Under the pieces are notes generated by a model. That model did no database searches and was not told where the DNA came from. It saw only the letters and a program-made list of their open reading frames with translations. DNA of 64,000 nucleotides from an endosymbiont of Galathealinum brachiosum. GTDB taxonomy: Bacteria > Pseudomonadota > Gammaproteobacteria > SZUA-229. This document shows, one piece after another, positions 25,830 through 33,113 of the stretch. A program made the position numbers and the translations under genes. How positions within the stretch are numbered: position 1 is the stretch's first letter; each line of letters begins with the position of its first letter. The DNA lies in the NCBI GenBank assembly GCA_003349885.1, contig QFXC01000002.1, forward strand, positions 67,850 through 131,849, read 5' to 3'.

Positions 25830-26129
25830 TTAGGGTCATTTTTTTAATATATGAGAAAACGCCTCACTATTGGCTGTTATGCAGAGTCAAAAGCCACCCA
25901 TAGAATTGACTGTATCACGGTAGTGCTCGCTCTCACCATAAAGCGTGAGGTGGGACGGTTTGTGAATTTCTACTGACTTATTCACATTTTTAGTAATTTC
26001 AGATTAATCTGATACACAAGGGCATGACTTTTCATTTACTATACACATACAATAATCAGCTTATGGCTACCTGTTTTATCCATAACGATATAAGAAAAAA
26101 CCATTGAAAATTAATATGAGGGATATCAA
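25830..26129. other. Intergenic region with repeat C
   Basis: 300 bp without a gene. Repeat C copy 4 lies at 25981-26014 and a Shine-Dalgarno sequence (GAGGG) precedes the ATG at 26130. Confidence 0.55.
25981..26014 (+). repeat. Dispersed repeat C, copy 4
   Basis: TTCACATTTTTAGTAATTTC, with the palindrome TCAGATTAATCTGA perfectly kept. It ends 116 bp before the M15 peptidase start. Confidence 0.7.
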
Positions 26130-26873
26130 ATGAAAGGAATTCTGAGTTCTGTAGGTAAATCTGGGAAGAACATTCGCGAAGACGTTCATCTTATTCAGGA
26201 CCTTCTTAACCATAAAATTAAGCGCATGCCTGGTGAAAAACGTCTGATTGTTGATGGTTTAATAGGCCCAAAGACAATTAAACTAATTACGAAGTATCAG
26301 TCAATTGTGCTTAAAATGAAAAAACCTGATGGCCGAGTTGATTCAGGTGGTAAAACATTTAAATCACTCTATGAGAACTATAAAGTGACACCACATAAAC
26401 TCACACCCAAAGTCACAATGAAATACTGGGAGGGAGATAGTGCTCGTTGGTCACAGGATAAAAAGCTGCAAAGCTTAAACGCTCAGTTTAGAACCAAAGT
26501 AAAAGCCGTGGTTAAAGCGCTTAAAAACGAAGGATTTAAACCCAAAATATTTTATGGGTGGCGATCTGTAGCTGTTCAACTAGAGTTATACAACAAGAAG
26601 CGATCTAAAGTTAAATTTAGCTTTCATAATGCAACGTTAAAAGGTGGTATACCCAACTCTTATGCAGTTGATATTATTGATTCACGTTATGCCTGGTCTG
26701 ACAAACCTGAGACTAAAAAATTCTGGGAAGCACTGGGTAAAGCAGCAAAAGACAACAATCTGTACTGGGGTGGCGACTGGACGTCCTTTAAAGATTGGGC
26801 ACACGTTCAAATGCACCCCAACAGTAAACTAAAAAGCATTAAACTTGAAAGTAAACAAGCGGAAAGCATGTGA
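26130..26873 (+). CDS. Peptidoglycan-binding M15-family peptidase
   Basis: 247 aa without a signal peptide. Residues about 14-80 form a peptidoglycan-binding domain (VHLIQDLLNH, VDGLIGPKTIKLITKYQ). The rest is an M15 (VanY/endolysin-like) zinc peptidase with ligands H166 (SFHNATL), D181 (AVDII) and H225 (WAHVQM), plus the GWRS helix near 143. It would cut the stem peptide of peptidoglycan. GAGGG gives a clear ribosome site. The stop overlaps the start of an exported protein by 4 bp (GTGA). No phage genes adjoin, and a leaderless wall enzyme coupled to an exported partner points to a secreted antibacterial effector rather than a lysin (inference). Confidence 0.88.
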   Translation: MKGILSSVGKSGKNIREDVHLIQDLLNHKIKRMPGEKRLIVDGLIGPKTIKLITKYQSIVLKMKKPDGRVDSGGKTFKSLYENYKVTPHKLTPKVTMKYWEGDSARWSQDKKLQSLNAQFRTKVKAVVKALKNEGFKPKIFYGWRSVAVQLELYNKKRSKVKFSFHNATLKGGIPNSYAVDIIDSRYAWSDKPETKKFWEALGKAAKDNNLYWGGDWTSFKDWAHVQMHPNSKLKSIKLESKQAESM

Positions 26874-27733
26874 ATTTTATTAAAGACAATTTAGTTATAA
26901 AACGAATACAACAGCTGATTATTTGCTCTATTATTTTTCCAGTGTCAGGCATCGCACTAAGCGCTGCCCCCGACAACCGGGATGATTTAGTTTACTTAAG
27001 TATTATTGCTACGGAAACTGAAGAAATCAGGGCTATAAACAAACACACTGCCTTAAGCAAACAGTTTAAAAACCTGAAAGTGATAAGTAGTAATGATTGC
27101 ACTAATTTAAAACCCGGTCTGGTCTTGTATGTGAGCCAGCTATCCAATGATAACTCCGCTGCTAAAAAAGCATTAAAAGAGACCAAAACAAGGGTGCCCG
27201 ATGCTTATCTTAGAAAATGCGATATAAAAGAAAACTCACTATTAAGCAAGCATTACTCTTTTATACATTCATCAATATTTAATCTGCCTGATGATGTAAT
27301 TAACTGGTCGTTTGACGACATGAAATCTGAACTTGTTAGCCTAAACGACAACTCATCATTTTTAATTGAAAAACAGTTTAATGGTGACATCAACAATGAA
27401 GTTGAAGGCAGGCAATCTGTTATATATTTTATTAATAAAAATTCAACCAATAAACAGCTCATCTTAAAGCAATGCTGGGATTTTAAAGCAACTGATCAAA
27501 ATAAACAGCTTATAACATTTCAATGCATGACCGGTATGGCAGCTAATCATTATATTCACACGGTATATGTATATAACATAAATAAAAATAATATATTATA
27601 TAAGAAAGAATATTGCCAGCAGGCAAATTTTAAAGATGATAGTCAACTCAGCTGCCTTGAAGAGTCTGTTGATGAAATGGGTGAGTTAAAACGTGTACCC
27701 GTAGATTTATCTTTAACAAAATTGGGAAATTAA
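26870..27733 (+). CDS. Exported protein coupled to the M15 peptidase, candidate immunity
   Basis: 287 aa starting with GTG inside the end of the peptidase gene (4-bp overlap). Residues 1-32 are a signal peptide or N-terminal anchor ending ALSAAP. The mature part holds several Cys residues (SNDCTNL, LRKCDIK, LKQCWDF, TFQCMTG, KEYCQQA, QLSCLEE), which could form disulfides. No family recognised. Periplasmic location and overlap with a wall-degrading enzyme fit an immunity protein. A repeat B element begins directly after the stop. Confidence 0.75.
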   Translation: MNFIKDNLVIKRIQQLIICSIIFPVSGIALSAAPDNRDDLVYLSIIATETEEIRAINKHTALSKQFKNLKVISSNDCTNLKPGLVLYVSQLSNDNSAAKKALKETKTRVPDAYLRKCDIKENSLLSKHYSFIHSSIFNLPDDVINWSFDDMKSELVSLNDNSSFLIEKQFNGDINNEVEGRQSVIYFINKNSTNKQLILKQCWDFKATDQNKQLITFQCMTGMAANHYIHTVYVYNINKNNILYKKEYCQQANFKDDSQLSCLEESVDEMGELKRVPVDLSLTKLGN

Positions 27734-27787
27734 TCCAGGTCAGAGAACAATACAGCCTAATATCAGAACCATTGTTCCCTGCCCCCT
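27734..27787 (+). repeat. Dispersed repeat B, arm variant
   Basis: The arms read GGTCAGAGAACAAT and ATTGTTCCCTGCCCC instead of the usual GGTGCCAGAGCACAAT pair, so both sides changed together; core CTAATATCAG. Located between convergent genes (stops at 27733 and 27818), where it could end transcription in both directions. Confidence 0.8.
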
Positions 27788-27817
27788 TTTTTCTACCACA
27801 AATAAACTATTTAAGTA

Positions 27818-29725
27818 TCACTCAGCATTTTCTTCAGCATAACGTTCGCTCTGTTCGAAATGCTGTGCAGTTGCAATATAACGAATAGCCTGAGAGTTAT
27901 ATAGTTGTGGATGCTGCGCCCAAAATACCCAGCCCTGTGGTGGCGCCCAGATAAAGAATGGCATAACCTTTTCAGCGGTGCGTTTGGTTGTGTCATCAGG
28001 TCCATAAACCTGCATATTAACCTTCAATAATGAAATACGTTTACTGAGCTCTTCCATTCGAACATCAAGGTCATCACGATCAAATAACTCCGGGTCCATA
28101 ATAGCCTCGAGATATTCCTCGTACATATTATCTACCCTCTCCTGATCTTCTAACTCAATAATATATTCATAACCCAGACGATCAAAAATCAAATCTTTGA
28201 ATTCTTTAGATTTCAGCGCATAAACCAGTTCTCCGCTGGCCATATAAAGAGCACGCGTTGCAAGCTCCTTACCTCCAATTAAACTATCAGGCGAACGACC
28301 TGAAAGAAAAATTTCAATAGCCTGCTTCAGATCCGCATCATCTGTTTTATACAGTTGCGTAACTTCATCAATGATTGCTTTTGATACCGCTTCACGTGGA
28401 TAAAATGTTCGCAGTACCATGCGAACCATTTGCGCAAGATTGAACGGTTCGCCTATCAGGCCTTCTGCATGATAAGGCTCATATTCAGACCAGTTAGGCA
28501 ACTCTGGCACCCAGTCCAGATAAGTTGCAACTCGACGAGTTAACATCATAGATCGGTGCTGATCTCCCGTTATCATCCCCTGGTTGTATAACCAGTTCCA
28601 GCCAATTTGCGGTTGTTTTCTACGTTCACCTTCTTGCATATCACGATATGCAGGTGCAGCTTGAAATGTTTCTATTAACTTATCAATAGCCGGGTAACGG
28701 CCTCGAAAAATAAGATGATTAACGGCCAGATTGCCAACATTCCAGATACCCTCTGCACAGTAACTGGTAAATTTAATACGACTGGTGTCGAGTGTTGCAC
28801 TAATTTCAGCCAGCTTATTCAGAGATTCACGATCAACCACTTCGAGGGGGTTACGACTGTAATCCTGATACTCCTTAACATTTGAAGCCAGGGCAAAAGG
28901 TATAACCATACCCGAGAACACATCCCATAGTTTGTAGTTATCGGTATAGGCCTGCAGTACATTATCTGGAATTGTTTTGCGTGTTCCTGCCTGATAGTCA
29001 ATCGCCAGAAGGTGTGCATTGTAATATCGATTATCATCCCCCAGCACGCCGTAGTCATACGGCCAGTCACTGAGTATGGCGACAGGATTGCCCTTATACC
29101 AGCCTGAAGTAAAACCGCCTACATGCTTGGCGCCACCTCCTGATTTCAATATCTGGAGTAAATCACCTCCCTGAGCCAGATTGAATTTTGTCATTACCTT
29201 GACCACAGGTAAACCAATGTCATGAGTCAGGCTGTTTATATGAGTCAGCCCGGGGCCGTTTTCAAGTTCATTGTCTGCGCCATAGAAAAGCACACGATTA
29301 TCTAATTCACCATTAATTCGAAATTGATGCGCAGGTCGTTGAAATACGTATTTATCAGTTGCGGAGTTTGCAATAACACGCATCGCCCTGGCTCGATCTG
29401 TTTCACCGCGTTGCTCAATAATGGGTGCAAAATTTTCAAACAGGCGTTTTATATTGACAACAGATTTTGCAACATACAATTCACCGGGGCGTATATTTTT
29501 TAATCCTGAGTCAGGCAACAGCTCATCAACATTGGTTGCACCAAGATTCATTATGGTGTCGGGTGAACCTACATAACTATCCATCCCAGCATTAAGTGGT
29601 ATGGCTTCGCCAGAAGGTAGTAAAGCATCCTGAAATGGGTCTGGATGTTTAAAAAACGTATTACTGATTAATATTACAGCTGTAACTATCAATACGATAA
29701 CAGCAAAAATAATTTTATTACGCAC
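27818..29725 (-). CDS. Large membrane-anchored protein of unknown function
   Basis: 635 aa with one N-terminal membrane segment (residues about 5-23); the rest is probably periplasmic. Features: NLGATNVDELLPDSG and GELYVAKSVVNIKRLF near 60-100; GLTHINSLTHDIGLPV around 170; a possible catalytic Cys in FTSYCAEGIWNVGNL near 345, with several His further on. The C-terminal quarter is acidic and helical (EDQERVDNMYEEYLEAIMD). I do not recognise the family. The Cys-containing segment could belong to a papain-like or NlpC-like fold, but this is speculation. Follows an M28 peptidase gene on the same strand by 17 bp, so likely one operon. Confidence 0.8.
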   Translation of the reverse strand: MRNKIIFAVIVLIVTAVILISNTFFKHPDPFQDALLPSGEAIPLNAGMDSYVGSPDTIMNLGATNVDELLPDSGLKNIRPGELYVAKSVVNIKRLFENFAPIIEQRGETDRARAMRVIANSATDKYVFQRPAHQFRINGELDNRVLFYGADNELENGPGLTHINSLTHDIGLPVVKVMTKFNLAQGGDLLQILKSGGGAKHVGGFTSGWYKGNPVAILSDWPYDYGVLGDDNRYYNAHLLAIDYQAGTRKTIPDNVLQAYTDNYKLWDVFSGMVIPFALASNVKEYQDYSRNPLEVVDRESLNKLAEISATLDTSRIKFTSYCAEGIWNVGNLAVNHLIFRGRYPAIDKLIETFQAAPAYRDMQEGERRKQPQIGWNWLYNQGMITGDQHRSMMLTRRVATYLDWVPELPNWSEYEPYHAEGLIGEPFNLAQMVRMVLRTFYPREAVSKAIIDEVTQLYKTDDADLKQAIEIFLSGRSPDSLIGGKELATRALYMASGELVYALKSKEFKDLIFDRLGYEYIIELEDQERVDNMYEEYLEAIMDPELFDRDDLDVRMEELSKRISLLKVNMQVYGPDDTTKRTAEKVMPFFIWAPPQGWVFWAQHPQLYNSQAIRYIATAQHFEQSERYAEENAE

Positions 29726-29742
29726 ATTTACTCCAAAATTAA

Positions 29743-30774
29743 TTAATTTTCTATTTGCCCAAGCAGTTTCGAAAACATAGCACTCAATCCGCTAACCACA
29801 CGTGTGGTGCTCTCAAAATCAATGTGATCAATAGTATCAGAAGAAGTATGATAATTCCTGTCACGATATATAGCCGTATCACTAATCATTACCGCTGCAT
29901 AACCTTCATTCCAGAAAGACATGTGATCTGACCAGTCCACCCCTGGGATGTATTCTGGCGCAACCAGACCTTCAGTAGGAAATTTTGCCTCTTCTCTAAA
30001 TATCTCTAGAGATTGATACATTAAATGACGTGAAGCGGGATTTGAAATAAAAGCGATAAAATTTCCTGTATCAGGATAAAACAGATTAAATAAAACGGGA
30101 TAGCGCTGGCTTTTGGCTTTAGATGAGAAACTGCCGATAGACTCTATAGAAAACATCGCTATAACATTTTCATTCATCGAATTGACATGCTGGGCATATT
30201 GATAGCTCCCCATGCTTTCTTCTTTAAAATAAGGCGGCTCTTCATTTGCAAACGCAACAAAACGAACCGTTCGTGAAAACTGCATAGATTTAAACAGACG
30301 TGCAATTTCAAGAATCCCCGCCACACCGGAAGCATTATCATTTGCTCCTACGGTGTACTGAAGTGAATCGTAATGGGCACCAATAATGATAATCTCATCG
30401 GGTTTATCAATACCAATTTTTTCAGCAACAATATTGTCAACTGCTCTATTATTAAGCATATATTGCTGCCGCGTAACTTTATAATCCATTTGTGACAGTT
30501 CAATGTCTATATAGTCCGCTGCACGTAAAAGATTATCGTATTCATGCATATTACGAACACCAATGAATTCACTCAATTCATATACATGACGATGAAGTTG
30601 TTTTTTTATTTTCTGCTGTTCTAGTGTCAGCAATGGTAATGCACCGTTATACGAGTGACCGGGCATAACAACATTAAGCTGTGTCGTACAACTGAATATC
30701 AGAAACACACAAAATAGTGAGATAGATATTAATAACAACAGGCGGTGAGATGCCTTATTTTTGTTTGTTTTCAT
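29743..30774 (-). CDS. M28-family zinc metallopeptidase, lipoprotein
   Basis: About 343 aa. Signal peptide with lipobox FSC near residue 29, so lipid-anchored in the envelope. The M28 aminopeptidase motifs are in place: GAHYDS (first zinc His), GANDNASG (bridging Asp), ANEEPP (catalytic and zinc Glu), IESIG, and NYHTSSDTIDH (last His). It should release N-terminal residues or split small peptides. The frame is open from a TTG at 30783, but the ATG at 30774 is preferred. First gene of a two-gene unit with the 635-aa protein. Confidence 0.92.
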   Translation of the reverse strand: MKTNKNKASHRLLLLISISLFCVFLIFSCTTQLNVVMPGHSYNGALPLLTLEQQKIKKQLHRHVYELSEFIGVRNMHEYDNLLRAADYIDIELSQMDYKVTRQQYMLNNRAVDNIVAEKIGIDKPDEIIIIGAHYDSLQYTVGANDNASGVAGILEIARLFKSMQFSRTVRFVAFANEEPPYFKEESMGSYQYAQHVNSMNENVIAMFSIESIGSFSSKAKSQRYPVLFNLFYPDTGNFIAFISNPASRHLMYQSLEIFREEAKFPTEGLVAPEYIPGVDWSDHMSFWNEGYAAVMISDTAIYRDRNYHTSSDTIDHIDFESTTRVVSGLSAMFSKLLGQIEN

Positions 30775-31271
30775 TCTTATCAACCAGCTAAAATTTAGAC
30801 AGACTGTTTACCAGAACAGCCAATTATAATAGATACAAAAAAATATCAGGTTAAATCCTGATTTCAGTCCATGATAATCAGTGGCAGATATTAATTGATT
30901 TAACAACTGACCATATAACACTATTCGCTTTATTCAAACTAAAACCCGGCATTTTCGAACATAATAAGATGAATCAGAGCTTACTGAAAATAATGTCTTT
31001 ATTATTCACTAACCCTTGCCTACCACTACAAAGGGTGCCCAGTAAAATGGGTGACTCCATCTCGAACTCTTTATAAACTCATGCTAAGTATCACGTAATG
31101 CCCGCTGAGCAGACCTACAGATAGAAATCTGTTTATAAAATTATGCATATAAATGCCCCCCCCTGAATAATTAAGCAGGACTCGTTCCCAGCTATCATTA
31201 TCCTGAGCTGAGTACCAATCTTATAAAAAATATAAATTAATCGACACAAATAAACCAATAACAGAAGGATA
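30775..31271. other. Intergenic region without a gene
   Basis: About 500 bp upstream of the M28 unit and downstream of the phosphatase. A short stretch resembling part of 5S rRNA (TGACTCCATCTCGAACTC near 31046) is not backed by the rest of a 5S structure. No repeat family member seen. Confidence 0.5.
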
Positions 31272-32210
31272 TTAGTTTCGCTCTACCCATACATACTTTT
31301 CATCAATCAATTCCGTCTCACCGTCCCAGCGATAAGCAACAAGTTTTCCACCTGGTTTAGCTATGCTAAAATCTAAACAGGCTATATTCTTAGACAGAAC
31401 CTTTGGCTCGCCTTCCATCCAGTAGTGCCCGAGAAATACAGGTGGTTCACTATGTGTGTATTCAATTAGGTGATCACCTTCTATTTCATCATCCGGTATA
31501 TGCGTTCTGGCGCTTTCAGGCCCCATAAAAGCACTTTGATAGGTAGATGCACTTTGATCCCACCAGCGCACACGAATGTTATGGCGCTCATTTCCGTCTT
31601 TATCTTTAAAACTAAAACCATTTTTTAGTGGTATCTCTTTTCCTTTGAGTAACGTTTCAATAGCATCAAATTCCCAGTTACCTTCTATTGTGGCTTTATT
31701 TAATAATTCATCCGTTAAATATGTACTTCCATTACTGATATCCAGTATTTTATTAATCCATTTATAATCCCAACAGGCATGAACAATTCTAAGCCCATCC
31801 AGTTCTAACCAGAGCGGTAATGTTTTAAACCAGTTAATAACACACGCATACTCTTTATCATTGGTTTCATAAACATCCAGAAAGGCTTTATGTTGTTTGA
31901 TATTTTTGCTGCTATGTTTACGAAGATATTCACCGGTCGCGCTGTTTTTTGTGAAATAAGCTATCGCATTAAACTCATGGTTACCCATTACGGATAATGC
32001 CGATCCATTTTCAATCATCGCTTTTACAATATCCAGCACTTCACGCTGTTTTGAACCTCGATCTATAAAATCGCCCAGAAATATTATTTTTCTTTCAGGG
32101 TGCGTATAACTTTTACCATCATCTTTATAACCTAGAAGTGTGATGAGACTAATCAGCTCATCTGCCTGGCCGTGAATATCACCAATAATGTCATAACTTT
32201 GTTTATTCAT
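31272..32210 (-). CDS. Calcineurin-like metallophosphatase
   Basis: 312 aa, cytoplasmic. The dinuclear metal motifs are present: GDIHG (residues 10-14), GDFIDRG (about 46-52), GNHEFNA (about 76) and further His at IVHACWD (about 145) and FLGHYWMEG near the C-terminus. PrpE/ApaH-like proteins of this type act on phosphoproteins or dinucleoside polyphosphates; the substrate is not clear here. It starts at an ATG and stands alone on its strand. Confidence 0.9.
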   Translation of the reverse strand: MNKQSYDIIGDIHGQADELISLITLLGYKDDGKSYTHPERKIIFLGDFIDRGSKQREVLDIVKAMIENGSALSVMGNHEFNAIAYFTKNSATGEYLRKHSSKNIKQHKAFLDVYETNDKEYACVINWFKTLPLWLELDGLRIVHACWDYKWINKILDISNGSTYLTDELLNKATIEGNWEFDAIETLLKGKEIPLKNGFSFKDKDGNERHNIRVRWWDQSASTYQSAFMGPESARTHIPDDEIEGDHLIEYTHSEPPVFLGHYWMEGEPKVLSKNIACLDFSIAKPGGKLVAYRWDGETELIDEKYVWVERN

Positions 32211-32404
32211 TTTGTATTCTCTTTAGTGGTAACAGGGAGCAACGAAGAAAAGGCTAGATAACTCTTTTAAGAATTTAATCAACGCTATATATAATTTATA
32301 GCGCCCATATGATTCAAGTAAAGTATACGTGCGATAAGAAAAACAGTTTGTTAAAAGAACAAACCAGAATCAACGATTAAATCGTTCATGAATTATTAAA
32401 TTAT

Positions 32405-32457
32405 TAGGGTCAGACAGCAATACTCCCTAATATTAGAGACAATTGTTCCCTGACCTT
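32405..32457 (+). repeat. Dispersed repeat B, arm variant
   Basis: GGGTCAGACAGCAATAC, core CTAATATTAG, then ATTGTTCCCTGACC. Same arm type as the copy at 27734. Located 16 bp beyond the stop of the PilZ gene. Confidence 0.8.
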
Positions 32458-32473
32458 ATTTTTTCTTGTTAAT

Positions 32474-32776
32474 TTAGTGCATCGCCTCAGCCTCAATCAC
32501 GTCCAGCGGTAACGGTGTATCTAATTGCAATCCGGCATAATTATGACCTAACCTGACAACATGCCCTGTAAGATTAAATTCTCGTCCATCCAGAAAAACA
32601 ATTAAGGCAATAACACTATCATTCTTTAAGAATGCAAGATCATTATCGGTGAAAACTTTAAGACCATATTTTGATATATCGACCACATCATAGCTTTCAA
32701 TATCGAAAACTAAAGAAGGTCGATCAGCTGTAGGGTATGACACCCGAGCGTGAGCACGTTGATTAAACTCTTTCAT
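32474..32776 (-). CDS. PilZ-domain protein (c-di-GMP receptor)
   Basis: 100 aa, a single PilZ domain. The c-di-GMP contact motifs are there: R-x-x-x-R in RAHARV at residues 7-12 and D-x-S-x-x-G in DISKYGLKV near 33. It likely binds cyclic di-GMP and passes the signal to a motility or surface-matrix partner. It is a single gene; the hybrid kinase upstream (33114) is on the same strand but more than 300 bp away. Confidence 0.92.
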   Translation of the reverse strand: MKEFNQRAHARVSYPTADRPSLVFDIESYDVVDISKYGLKVFTDNDLAFLKNDSVIALIVFLDGREFNLTGHVVRLGHNYAGLQLDTPLPLDVIEAEAMH

Positions 32777-33113
32777 TTTTATATCTACATCTTTTATTCA
32801 TTTATGCGCAATTGCGATTAAAAATAATCAACAATTTGAACATGTATTAGCGTTTATTATTACTTTATATATTCTTAGTTATATTTATAACTTAATTATC
32901 GTTATTTCTTAGCTTATTAGCATCACTCGTTTGGGTGATTTAATGAAAAATATTAATTGGGTTGACGACCATTCGAAATACTAATAACTCCCAGTTGTCA
33001 CCGCCCTCTTAAATTATTTTAAATTACCCTGAAAACATGTTTTTTCTCGTAATTCCCCTGCCTATCAAGCGTTTATGCCAATAATAGTGTGGCTATTTAT
33101 AGCATCATATAAC
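32777..33113. other. Intergenic region with a degenerate repeat D
   Basis: 337 bp with no gene. From about 32958 to 33014 lies a decayed copy of repeat D (GACGACCATTCGAAATACT, then CAGTTGTCACCGCCCTC). Confidence 0.45.

Noticed and set aside
31040..31110. 5S rRNA-like phrase TGACTCCATCTCGAACTC
   Set aside because: Only about 18 bases match; neither helix I nor the rest of the 5S structure is present.
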